A stretch of 43,333 nt of DNA. It comes from Cyanobacteria bacterium SZAS LIN-3 (GTDB taxonomy: Bacteria > Cyanobacteriota > Vampirovibrionia > Obscuribacterales > Obscuribacteraceae). Where the stretch lies: the NCBI GenBank assembly GCA_018266215.1, contig JAFEAV010000055.1, positions 1-43,333 on the forward strand, given 5' to 3'. The notes under the pieces were generated by a model that saw only the letters and a list, made by a program, of their open reading frames with translations, was not told the DNA's origin and made no database searches. The translations under genes were made by a program, and so were the position numbers. Positions 14,040-21,561 of the stretch are shown here, piece by piece (position 1 is the first letter of the stretch; each line of letters opens with the position of its first letter).

Positions 14040-14107
14040 ACACGCCAGACGGGGTCCTAAGGTCAAGCCTCGCTCTGCGACTGGCTTGACCTTGGGGGCT
14101 GGCGTGT
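14040..14107 (-). promoter_or_regulatory. Long two-part hairpin upstream of radC
   Basis: ACACGCCAG (14040-14048) pairs perfectly with CTGGCGTGT (14099-14107). Inside it, AAGGTCAAGCC (14059-14069) pairs perfectly with GGCTTGACCTT (14083-14093). This is 20 base pairs in one 68-base element, about 75 bases before the radC start. The inner stem shares the GTCAAG / CTTGAC core with the cassette leaders, and a CCCTGAGAGA word nearby resembles their CCCTGGAGACA. Confidence 0.65.
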
Positions 14108-14424
14108 AGGCTTATGTGCCGGGCATGGAAAGGAAGCAAGCAGCCCGGCAGTAGTCAAAGGACAGCACCGGGGCGGAACCTTCCATGGCCACTTTCATGC
14201 AATGGCGCCAGGGTATTACAGAAAGCCTCACCTGGCTAGGAAAATTAGCTCTACCTATTTATGAGCCAATCAACAAAACTCTCTTTCATATCCCCGGGTG
14301 GCCAAAACAAATCCATGACAACCACCTCGGCCAGAGACATGGCGTTAGCCACTCTAAAGCAGTGGGAATTACCTATCTCAGGCGCCCCATTTCTATCTCT
14401 CTGGATTCACTGGAGCATTCTCAG

Positions 14425-15966
14425 ATGCGCAAACGTCCGATCGTCGAGATCGAGGACATGGCCGAGCCATTCTGCGGCAAGTACAGAAAGAGTACTGTCC
14501 CCCTCAATGACGCAGCGCCAGAAGTTGCCTTTGAATGGCTTTATGCAAAGAACTGCGGCTGGGGACCAGAACATGTAAGCAGAGCCTCCGGGGTCAGAGC
14601 TTGGTGGAAATGCAGCACCTGCAATAGAGAATACAAAGCCCAGATAAATAATCGCACCGCAAACGGCAGCGCTTGCCCATACTGCGCAAGCAAGCGTGTT
14701 TGCGATGACAACTCGTTTGCCGTTTTATTTCCAGAAATTGCCAAAGAATGGCATCCCACGAAGAACAGGCAGTACAAAGTCACCGAAGTTATGCACGCTT
14801 CGAGCAAGCGCGCCTGGTGGCTTTGCAGCAAATGCAAACACTCTTGGGAGTGTGCCATTGCCGATCGGACTGGATTAGGATCTGGCTGCCCAGCTTGCTA
14901 TGAAGCGCGCATGGAATACGCCAGAGAGCACCCGAGCACTTACGAAACCCCTCAACGAATATTGAGCGAAAAAACCCCAGGACAAAGCCACTGGTATACA
15001 AAACCAAGCAGCGAAAACTTCGTCAGCCTCTACGAATTCAGCAAAACACTAGCCCGCCAGTGGCACCCAACCAAAAACGGGAAAATTGGCGCCCTAGACA
15101 TCTCGCGCGGCTCCGACGCTATTGCCTGGTGGAAATGCAAAAAAGGGCCGGATCACGAGTGGCAAGCAGCGGTATACAGCCGCACCAGCAAAAAGTCAGG
15201 ATGTCCATTTTGTCACAACTTCAAACTTTCGGTCACTAATTCACTGGCAGCAAAGGCACCCGCACTAGCTAAAGAATGGCACCCTACCAAAAACCGCAAG
15301 CTCACACCGGCCGACGTAATTGCCGGCGGCAAACAGAAAGTCTGGTGGCAGTGCAAGAAGGACAAATCGCACGAATGGGAAGCTGACATTTACCGGCGCA
15401 TGCGAGGTAGCAAGTGCCCGGACTGTTCGCATCAGCGGGTTAGCAAAAATAACTGCCTGAACAAGGAATTCCCGTATATTGCGGCCCAATTACATCCAAC
15501 CAAAAACAAGGGTCTCACCGGGGATGATATCGCCGTATTCTCTCATGTGAAAGTCTGGTGGCGCTGCAAAGTAAGCCCCGATCACGACTGGCAAGCAACA
15601 CCGGCAAACAGAACAATTCACGGCTCCGGCTGCCCCTATTGCACAGGAAGACAAGTTTGCTCGACTAACTGCCTGGCTACACTTGAACCGGAGACTGCTG
15701 CCCAGTGGGATAAAAGGAAAAACGGCAAACTGACACCCAAACACGTCTCTCCAACTTCAAAGCAACTGGCATGGTGGCGCTGCGACAACGGCCACAGCTG
15801 GCAGCAAACCATCAGAAAGCGTGTAACCTCACCCATCACCTGCTGGCAGTGCACCGGCAAAACACAACCGGGCGTCCCAGCTCAAACACCAAAGACGGTG
15901 CTCAAAAAACTCAAGGCAGCTGAGGCGGCAGCGAATACTCCGAAAAGCAACCGCGCCTATAAGTAA
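14425..15966 (+). CDS. Six-unit zinc-ribbon repeat protein (DUF4379-like)
   Basis: 513 aa from ATG 14425 (GGAG 10 bases upstream); an in-frame ATG at 14185 would add 80 residues with no motif. Six repeats of ~60-65 aa follow one pattern: EWHPTKN (or QWHPTKN), a variable stretch, W-W-x-C-x(2-4)-H-x-W, then R-x(3-5)-G-CPxC. Each has two Cys knuckles able to hold one zinc ion. Such zinc-ribbon arrays are often found with Vsr-like or homing-type endonuclease domains and probably bind nucleic acid; here no nuclease domain follows, only a Lys-rich tail (KTVLKKLKAAEAAANTPK). It is the only plus-strand gene in this part of the element. Confidence 0.75.
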   Translation: MRKRPIVEIEDMAEPFCGKYRKSTVPLNDAAPEVAFEWLYAKNCGWGPEHVSRASGVRAWWKCSTCNREYKAQINNRTANGSACPYCASKRVCDDNSFAVLFPEIAKEWHPTKNRQYKVTEVMHASSKRAWWLCSKCKHSWECAIADRTGLGSGCPACYEARMEYAREHPSTYETPQRILSEKTPGQSHWYTKPSSENFVSLYEFSKTLARQWHPTKNGKIGALDISRGSDAIAWWKCKKGPDHEWQAAVYSRTSKKSGCPFCHNFKLSVTNSLAAKAPALAKEWHPTKNRKLTPADVIAGGKQKVWWQCKKDKSHEWEADIYRRMRGSKCPDCSHQRVSKNNCLNKEFPYIAAQLHPTKNKGLTGDDIAVFSHVKVWWRCKVSPDHDWQATPANRTIHGSGCPYCTGRQVCSTNCLATLEPETAAQWDKRKNGKLTPKHVSPTSKQLAWWRCDNGHSWQQTIRKRVTSPITCWQCTGKTQPGVPAQTPKTVLKKLKAAEAAANTPKSNRAYK

Positions 15967-15968
15967 TT

Positions 15969-15991
15969 GGGCGGGGCCAGTGGCCCCGCCC
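15969..15991. terminator. Perfect GC hairpin between convergent genes
   Basis: GGGCGGGGCC and GGCCCCGCCC form a perfect 10-bp stem around AGT, between the stop of the zinc-ribbon gene (15966) and the stop of ssb (15999). There is no T-run, but the position suggests a shared terminator. Confidence 0.65.
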
Positions 15992-15998
15992 TCCTGAA

Positions 15999-16385
15999 TT
16001 ACGCCACCGACTTGCGCTTCTTGGGTGGCGCAGCCTCCTCCGTAGCTTCGGCTTCTTTAGGCTTGCTTCCACAAAGGGTAAACTCGGTCAGCTTCACCAC
16101 AGGCTTCTTCATCTTTACCTTGACACCATTAATTTCTTTCTCGTAGATAGAGATTGCAAGCCTTCCGTTTATGATGACCTCGCGACCCTTTTTGACCAAG
16201 TTGAGGACGCGCTCCCCAAGACCATTCCAGGCGTCGACATCGATCCATATGGGCTCCGGTTTCTCTTGTTTAGAATAGACATCTTTCACCGCCAGCGAAA
16301 ATTTGACTACTTTGTTTTCCGAGTCGGCGAAAGAAACTGATGTGGGATCGGCTCCGACTTTACCGTAAAAGGAAACGTGATTCAT
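15999..16385 (-). CDS. ssb: Single-stranded DNA-binding protein
   Basis: 128 aa from ATG 16385 behind GGAGGTGCCATCTT. It has the OB-fold signature of bacterial SSB: MNHVSFYGKVGADPT, VVKFSLAVKD, WIDVDAWNGLGERVLNLV-like and KGREVIINGRL. The usual acidic tail ending in DDIPF is absent; the protein ends in basic KKRKSVA, so recruitment of host repair partners through the tail is not expected. Mobile elements often carry such SSB copies to protect the incoming single strand. It has its own long structured leader. Confidence 0.88.
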   Translation of the reverse strand: MNHVSFYGKVGADPTSVSFADSENKVVKFSLAVKDVYSKQEKPEPIWIDVDAWNGLGERVLNLVKKGREVIINGRLAISIYEKEINGVKVKMKKPVVKLTEFTLCGSKPKEAEATEEAAPPKKRKSVA

Positions 16386-16400
16386 AAGATGGCACCTCCA

Positions 16401-16526
16401 GTGCTGTGTTCAAGTGCCAAAAGACCAGCACTTATTTTCGAGAGTGCAAGGACGCCAAGGCGCCGAAGGGCATCCTTGTCACGGTAGAAAATGGGTGCAA
16501 GAGTTAGGCACTGTTTAACACAGCAC
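16401..16526 (-). promoter_or_regulatory. Structured leader of ssb closed by a 10-bp stem
   Basis: GTGCTGTGTT (16401-16410) is perfectly complementary to AACACAGCAC (16517-16526), with a nearby GTGCC/GGCAC continuation. Within, CAAGGACGC (16447-16455) pairs with GCATCCTTG (16470-16478) with one G-U. The element ends about 16 bases before the ssb start, leaving the ribosome site exposed. Architecture (closing stem plus inner CAAGG/CCTTG hairpin) resembles the cassette and radC leaders. Confidence 0.6.
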
Positions 16527-16860
16527 GGGGGTAGGCCGATACGAATTACATCGCCATCGAGGGAAGTTGTGGCCGGCAACAGCTTCACTTGCCGACAGAA
16601 ACCATCGACAATCAATCGAAAAGGTAAATAAATAAACCTGACAAGCAATCCGAGTTAGAAAGATGTCGACCCATAGAATTACAAAGCGCGCGTCAGATAA
16701 TGGTTGGGTCGCAAGTGATTCCGCAAGGCTAAAATCGAACGAGGAAGACTAAAGGTGCTGGAAAGAGAAAAAGCCTGCGCCCCAGGTCATCTCAAAGCCC
16801 GAATCTTACAAACGGGCGAATTTGGAGCAGCGCTTCTGCAAGCAGCAGAATTTCTCGGCA
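16527..16860. other. Intergenic region with only weak small ORFs
   Basis: About 330 bases. Two plus-strand small ORFs are possible: 16663-16752 (29 codons, ATG) and 16755-16880 (41 codons, GTG behind GAGGA). Neither has a recognisable motif and I do not call them genes. No other element is seen apart from the end of the ssb leader. Confidence 0.4.
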
Positions 16861-17196
16861 TTACAAGAGGGGATGAATAATCTTGGCTACTTGCTCGACC
16901 ACAGTCAATATTTTGATACCTTCACTGGTGCCTGCCATAAAAGCATCAATTTTTTCAAGTTCTGGCTTAAGGTCATTCGCGATCTGGCCTAGTTGCTCGC
17001 CTCGATTAGCGAAAAACTCAGAATCAGCTTGCCGCAACTTTTCGCTTAGTTTCTGTGTGTCAGCGTCCAATTTTTCGGCCGCCTTAAGAAAGTCATCGTC
17101 TGTGGAATATCGATCATCCTGGTGCATCGAATCGAGAGCAGCCCTCATTCGAGTTATCACCTCGCTTAACTTCTCGGCGCCATCACTCTGCTGCAT
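16861..17196 (-). CDS. Small helical, probably coiled-coil protein
   Basis: 111 aa. The start is ATG 17196 because CTGGAGGAAACCATA lies just upstream and the ATG overlaps the preceding stop as TAATG; an in-frame ATG at 17220 is less likely. The sequence is almost entirely charged helix (KLSEVITRMRAALDSMHQDD; EKLDADTQKLSEKLRQADSE), suggesting a coiled coil. No membrane segment or cysteine. It is translationally coupled to the lipoprotein gene upstream, so the two products probably interact or act at the same place. Family not recognised. Confidence 0.65.
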   Translation of the reverse strand: MQQSDGAEKLSEVITRMRAALDSMHQDDRYSTDDDFLKAAEKLDADTQKLSEKLRQADSEFFANRGEQLGQIANDLKPELEKIDAFMAGTSEGIKILTVVEQVAKIIHPLL

Positions 17197-18071
17197 TATG
17201 GTTTCCTCCAGGGCCGCCATTTAGATATTGGATGTTCCTCTGTGGCCCAAATAGTCAAAGCATGGTATGTCTCTTTTACTTTCTCAAAATCCGCCGATGG
17301 ATTGTCATTCGCAACATCACTCTGATATTTTCCCATTGCCTGAAGTTCAGCAAGAAGTCGGTCTCTCTCCTCCGAGGATGGCTGCTCTTTCAACCTAAAA
17401 TCAAAGCGACGTTTGTATAACCCTACGAGTCTCGAAGCCCTTTGCTTGGCCTCACCTGCGTCATTATCAAGGTCGACCTTCATTCGATCACAAACTGCCT
17501 CAACATCTTTGTCCGATTTCCGGACTACATCTTTTACCCAATTTGTTTTCATGAAACCGACGGCTCCCGTCACTCCCATACCTGCAAGAGATGACACTGG
17601 CGCAGCCAAGCTATTTAGCGAGCCGACAGGCCAAGCTGGCATATTAGGAAGCTTAGTTATGTTAGTCAGGATAACTTGAAGCTGGCTGTTCAAGCCAGAA
17701 ACCATCTGGTCCGCCTGGGAATTACTTTTTGCATTTGCAACGCCGTTAATTTGTGTGCAGTAGCTCTCAATGAGCTTGGCTGTTTGTACACGCAGGGAAA
17801 TATAGTCGGCCGAATGCTTGTCGATTAGGCCGCTCCTCTGTCGCTCTTGAAGATCAGGTGGCAAATTGGCCTCCGGTTCGACCTTCAGTTCTTTGCCGTA
17901 CATTTCGCGATGAGCGTCATTCAAGTGGTCATAAAATTTTGCCACCCTGAGAGAGCAGCCGCCTCCAACGGTTGCCAAATCTCCAGACAACTTCTGCAGA
18001 GTGGTATCACCGCAACCTTGCAAGAGAAAGGTCGATACAATCACGATTAGCATCAAGTATCTTTTGCCCAT
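17196..18071 (-). CDS. Lipoprotein of unknown family
   Basis: 291 aa from the second of two adjacent ATGs (18071; 18074 is equally possible), with CGGAGAAA upstream. In-frame extension to 18272 would put 67 residues before a signal peptide and is unlikely. The N-terminus is a lipoprotein signal, MGKRYLMLIVIVSTFLLQGC, with lipobox LLQGC, so the mature protein should be lipid-anchored. The mature part is mostly helical, with a short hydrophobic patch around SLAAPVSSLAGMGVTGAVGF. No family recognised. In mobile elements lipoproteins often serve entry exclusion; that is only a possibility here. Confidence 0.65.
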   Translation of the reverse strand: MGKRYLMLIVIVSTFLLQGCGDTTLQKLSGDLATVGGGCSLRVAKFYDHLNDAHREMYGKELKVEPEANLPPDLQERQRSGLIDKHSADYISLRVQTAKLIESYCTQINGVANAKSNSQADQMVSGLNSQLQVILTNITKLPNMPAWPVGSLNSLAAPVSSLAGMGVTGAVGFMKTNWVKDVVRKSDKDVEAVCDRMKVDLDNDAGEAKQRASRLVGLYKRRFDFRLKEQPSSEERDRLLAELQAMGKYQSDVANDNPSADFEKVKETYHALTIWATEEHPISKWRPWRKP

Positions 18072-18209
18072 CATTTCTCCGAGCATTAATTTGGACGCAC
18101 TGGATAACACGAAATGAACCGCTCCAGCTGCAACATCCACCACGCATACAGTTGTATGGTAGCCATATATCGACAAAATGTCAACAACCAATCCCAGCAG
18201 CATTAGCCC

Positions 18210-18262
18210 TTGCCATTTCAGTATGTTTTTGCTATAATGTTCACAGTTCATGAACTCTGAAC
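18210..18262 (+). promoter_or_regulatory. Promoter and palindromic operator of the toxin-antitoxin-like pair
   Basis: A -35 TTGCCA (18210-18215), 17-base spacer and perfect -10 TATAAT (18233-18238). Directly after it, a 24-bp near-palindrome (18239-18262) has half-sites GTTCACAGTTCA and TGAACTCTGAAC, with the perfect core GTTCATGAAC; only one pair of positions breaks the symmetry. It covers the expected transcription start, so a bound dimer would block the promoter. The first gene starts at 18278. Confidence 0.75.
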
Positions 18263-18277
18263 CACACGCCAACTATT

Positions 18278-18802
18278 ATGCAGTTAAAACCACAAGACAT
18301 CCTGGTACTCCTGAAACTGATCGGTCTGGAAGGCGACTGGTCATATCGGTCGCTCGCCCAGGATCTTTTCATGAGCACGGGCGAAGTGCATAACGCCTTA
18401 GACCGTGCCACCAGGGCCCAGTTATTTGACAGCGAACAAAGGCGACCAAGATTGCAAGCCCTGGAAGAATTTCTCGTCCACGGCATCAAATACGCCTTTC
18501 CGGCCGAACGAGGATCGCTTACGCGCGGCACTCCGACAGCCTACGCCGCACCCCCTCTGAATGAAGTTATCACGGCAGGGGAAGGCGAACATCCGCCAGT
18601 CTGGCCCGATCCGACGGGAGCGGCTCGGGGATATAAACTGGAGCCCCTCTACGACTCGGCGCCCAAGGCAGCCCGCAAGGACAAAACACTATACGAGCTT
18701 CTGGCCCTGGTCGATGCCATTCGCGACGGCCGCGCCAGGGAGCGGACCCTGGCAGCAGAATACTTACATAAACGGTTGAAGGCAAAGCATGCAAAGGCAT
18801 AA
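18278..18802 (+). CDS. Winged-helix antitoxin-like regulator
   Basis: 174 aa. The N-terminal ~65 residues (LKPQDILVLLKLIGLEGDWS, YRSLAQDLFMSTGEVHNAL) have the helix-turn-helix layout of winged-helix regulators that are often encoded directly before AbiEii/AbiGii-type nucleotidyltransferases. The middle is Pro/Gly-rich and the end is basic (AAEYLHKRLKAKHAKA). The stop lies inside the next gene (14-base overlap). The palindromic operator upstream fits autorepression by this protein or its complex with the partner. Antitoxin function is inferred from gene order. Confidence 0.65.
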   Translation: MQLKPQDILVLLKLIGLEGDWSYRSLAQDLFMSTGEVHNALDRATRAQLFDSEQRRPRLQALEEFLVHGIKYAFPAERGSLTRGTPTAYAAPPLNEVITAGEGEHPPVWPDPTGAARGYKLEPLYDSAPKAARKDKTLYELLALVDAIRDGRARERTLAAEYLHKRLKAKHAKA

Positions 18803-19484
18803 TGCCCACGTCGAAGGTATTTCTCTGGTGGCGAGGCAACTATCAAAAATCGGGATCGATCCCGTCTTCACTGGCGGATCTATTGTCGGCCTTCTGCTCA
18901 CAGACACAGCAGCACCCGACGTAAGACCGACTGATGACGTTGACGTCATCGTCAGCATTGCCCGGTACTCTGACTACGCCGCTCTTCAGGATGCACTCCG
19001 AAAAGTCGGCTTCAAGCACGACATGAAAGGACCTAACTGCCGGTTCATTTTAGACGAACTGAAGGTTGATGTAATGCCGAGCGAAGGAAAAGTCCTGGGC
19101 TTCACAAACACATGGTACGAGTATGCATTGCGCTCGGCCTCAATCTATGAATTGCCTGATGGTAATTCAATTCGGCTGATATCCGCACCGGCGTTCATTG
19201 GCACCAAACTCGAAGCATTTCACGACCGTGGCAATCAAGATTTTCTCTTGAGCCACGACCTGGAGGACATAATTGCCGTTATCGATGGACGCCCTGAGCT
19301 ATTGGAAGAAGTAAAAGCAGCAGAAGCCGACATTCGCCAGTATATTGAAACCACTTTCGCTAGACTTATCGACAATCAAGACTTCATTGATGCTGTGAAA
19401 ATGAACCTCTTGCCAGACGAAGGCAGCCAAGGCCGTGCAAAAGTGATCATCGAACGCATTCGCTCGCTCTCGCTTCCAACGTAA
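18789..19484 (+). CDS. AbiEii/MNT-like nucleotidyltransferase, putative toxin
   Basis: 231 aa with the nucleotidyltransferase core: FTGGSIVGLLLTD (GGS at residues 29-31) and RPTDDVDVIVSI (acidic DxD at 50-52) with a further candidate acidic residue in ELKVDVMPSEG (Asp near 96). The family transfers nucleotides to RNA or protein targets; several members, such as AbiEii and MenT-type enzymes, are toxins that modify tRNA. The gene overlaps the regulator by 14 bases, which is typical of tightly coupled toxin-antitoxin genes. Other nucleotidyltransferases of this fold act in antibiotic or sugar metabolism, so the toxin role is an inference from context. Confidence 0.75.
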   Translation: MQRHNAHVEGISLVARQLSKIGIDPVFTGGSIVGLLLTDTAAPDVRPTDDVDVIVSIARYSDYAALQDALRKVGFKHDMKGPNCRFILDELKVDVMPSEGKVLGFTNTWYEYALRSASIYELPDGNSIRLISAPAFIGTKLEAFHDRGNQDFLLSHDLEDIIAVIDGRPELLEEVKAAEADIRQYIETTFARLIDNQDFIDAVKMNLLPDEGSQGRAKVIIERIRSLSLPT

Positions 19485-19485
19485 C

Positions 19486-20169
19486 TTATGAGCTGACGGA
19501 TTGCTCCTCAGATTGATACAGATCAAAATTTGCCCGACTGACCTCGCCGGTAACTATGATCTCTGGCTCGCCGAAACCGATACGACTTGCAACTCGATTT
19601 AACTCGACCGTGATTTCCATGTCGATGGTGTCACCATTGAAGTTCTCCGCATCCAGTGTGAAACCGGAATACGTCCCCTTCACAGTAACAGTAAGCCAAT
19701 GCTTTCCTTCTTCCACCTCAGCTTCTTCATATTCAATATCTTCAAATATCGCATTTATGGGATCGGTAACGTCAGCCAGCTCATCGGCCAAATTTGGACT
19801 CAAATGTTCCGGCAAATACTCATCAATCAGATATTGACCAACATCACCGCAGCTTTCCCAGACCTCGCCGTCGATACAATCATTGATCTGCAGACATTCG
19901 AGAATTTCGTCCTGAACATTGTATGAAGCAAACAATTCTCTAGGCAGGTCGGTCAAACACCCGCTCCGCTCAGAAATCATGCCAACATCGGGAATAATAA
20001 CAGCAGCATCGATCAAATCATCCACAGGATTACTGCTATCGGCCAGTAGCGCGGCATGGCTCTTATAGCCAAAAAACGCAGCAACTAGCTCACGAGCGTG
20101 CGACGCCTTCAGACCTGGATGGCGTTTACGCAAAAAATCAGAACAAAGTTTGGATATATCATCAGCCAT
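19486..20169 (-). CDS. Hypothetical acidic protein
   Basis: 227 aa. The N-terminal ~45 residues (FLRKRHPGLKASHARELVAA, FFGYKSHAAL) resemble the short helical 'glyoxalase-related' N-terminal domain found in many plasmid proteins. The rest is very acidic; its C-terminal half alternates strands (HWLTVTVKGTYSGFTL; IDMEITVELNRVA), suggesting a small beta domain. No catalytic motif, signal peptide or membrane segment. The stop abuts the nucleotidyltransferase stop, so the genes converge. Function unknown. Confidence 0.6.
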   Translation of the reverse strand: MADDISKLCSDFLRKRHPGLKASHARELVAAFFGYKSHAALLADSSNPVDDLIDAAVIIPDVGMISERSGCLTDLPRELFASYNVQDEILECLQINDCIDGEVWESCGDVGQYLIDEYLPEHLSPNLADELADVTDPINAIFEDIEYEEAEVEEGKHWLTVTVKGTYSGFTLDAENFNGDTIDMEITVELNRVASRIGFGEPEIIVTGEVSRANFDLYQSEEQSVSS

Positions 20170-20220
20170 GAGCTTAAACCTCTCGGTCGAATGCTGGACT
20201 TGAAAGATAGAGAGGAGCGT

Positions 20221-20523
20221 TTAAACACTATCACGCCAGCGTGACTGTAGAAGTAGCTTTGAATGGCACGAAAAATGCGATTTCAAAACGTCGTCTTTTT
20301 GGTCGCTCTTAACCAGGGCATCGACTCCTTTTAAAATCCTAGCACGGCAGTCAACAATATCAAAAATTAAATTCGACGAGACATTACGCTCGGTTTCGTC
20401 TTGCCACCCAGAAAGCCGCGCTTTTTGATCGCCGCCAGCAACGCCGGCTATGCGGAAGGCGGCAAGAGACGCAGAAACCTGATCGCATCTAATTCGGCAA
20501 AATGAAGTGCCGAAGCACTTCAA
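20221..20523 (-). CDS. Possible small hypothetical protein downstream of the DUF2786 gene
   Basis: 100 codons with a TTG start (20523) that overlaps the preceding stop (TTGA). No recognisable motif; the end (HSKLLLQSRWRDSV) is basic. The overlap would allow coupled translation, but TTG without a clear ribosome site makes coding uncertain. Confidence 0.35.
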   Translation of the reverse strand: MKCFGTSFCRIRCDQVSASLAAFRIAGVAGGDQKARLSGWQDETERNVSSNLIFDIVDCRARILKGVDALVKSDQKDDVLKSHFSCHSKLLLQSRWRDSV

Positions 20524-21233
20524 GAATTCATGGTAATCGCTTTGGGCTTCGAGCTTTTGCCAAGATTCACTGTATTGCCGAATGATTCACCCTGGTCATA
20601 GGCGTCACCATCGTAGTAACTGCCGCGGCTCTGAAAAGTGCCGAAATTTTGCTTCTCCATATGTTTCTGATTAGCCTTCTCCAGATCGTTGCGGAGGATC
20701 ATCAAACTGTTGCTTGACCCTTTAGCACAGTTGCGCTTTTCTTCATCCACAAGCGCACAGGCTCTCTCAAGCACCTTGTGCGCCGCTCCTAATCTAAAGC
20801 TGCGCCGCTCATACTGCTCATAAAAAAGGTAATTGCTTTCGGCGCGGATGGAACCTATCAACCAACCGGCAACTTCCATTGTGACGTTGATGTTTTCTTC
20901 GGTGCCAACAAACGTTGGATGCCACTCTTTGCGATCCCTGAAGTAGCCCCGGTACACCGGTCTCATATAATATTGAGTGTAATAGAGCTTGCAAGCCGCA
21001 CTGAGAACTGCACGTATCCAAGGCTCCAGCTTCAGGAAGGCTTCAATTTCAGAAACACCGATGTCGTTTGAAGCATCGCCTATCGCAGAAAGATCGAGAT
21101 TGTGCTTGCCGAGCAGCTCCATCGCCAGTTTCATCGCGGAGTCTCTCTCGTGCTCGTTTCGATTGCCATCAGCAAGAGCCAATAGCTTTCTGATCTTTTG
21201 GGAGATAGTGCTCGTTTCCGGTGTGTCTGCCAT
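20520..21233 (-). CDS. DUF2786-domain protein
   Basis: 237 aa from ATG 21233; a GTG at 21269 is an alternative and neither has a strong ribosome site. The N-terminus fits the DUF2786 pattern: QKIRKLLALADGNRNEHERD, SAMKLAMELLGKHNLD. The middle, through FVGTEENINVTMEVAGWLIG, is the conserved second half of such proteins, and the C-terminal ~50 residues are polar and Gly/Ser-rich. Proteins with this domain are common on phages, plasmids and genomic islands; their biochemical role is not established. Confidence 0.75.
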   Translation of the reverse strand: MADTPETSTISQKIRKLLALADGNRNEHERDSAMKLAMELLGKHNLDLSAIGDASNDIGVSEIEAFLKLEPWIRAVLSAACKLYYTQYYMRPVYRGYFRDRKEWHPTFVGTEENINVTMEVAGWLIGSIRAESNYLFYEQYERRSFRLGAAHKVLERACALVDEEKRNCAKGSSNSLMILRNDLEKANQKHMEKQNFGTFQSRGSYYDGDAYDQGESFGNTVNLGKSSKPKAITMNS

Positions 21234-21561
21234 AAATGTTGTCCGCTTGAAACCGTCGATCCTAAACACGGAAATACAATACTAAAGGCCCGAGTTAATT
21301 GATCGCCTGTGTAATGAAGTATTGTTCAAAAGGCTGGTTTGTGGCGCCGCTCCCATATGTCGAGGTCAGGGGCAGCCGCTTGAACTATTTCTAAAGCATG
21401 ATCTGTCCCCCAACTGGCGCCATAGAAGGATATCGACCACATATCAATCGCTAGCCGTAAAAATTGACAGGTTCATGTAGGTTAACCTTGGGCTTGGCAA
21501 GGCTTTGTGCTTGTGCCAAGCTGGAAGTTAGGAGGTATCGCTGGCACCTCCCAGGCTGGAG

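Noticed and set aside
16382..16648. 88-codon minus-strand ORF upstream of ssb
   Set aside because: It overlaps the paired segments of the ssb leader and has no ribosome site or family features.
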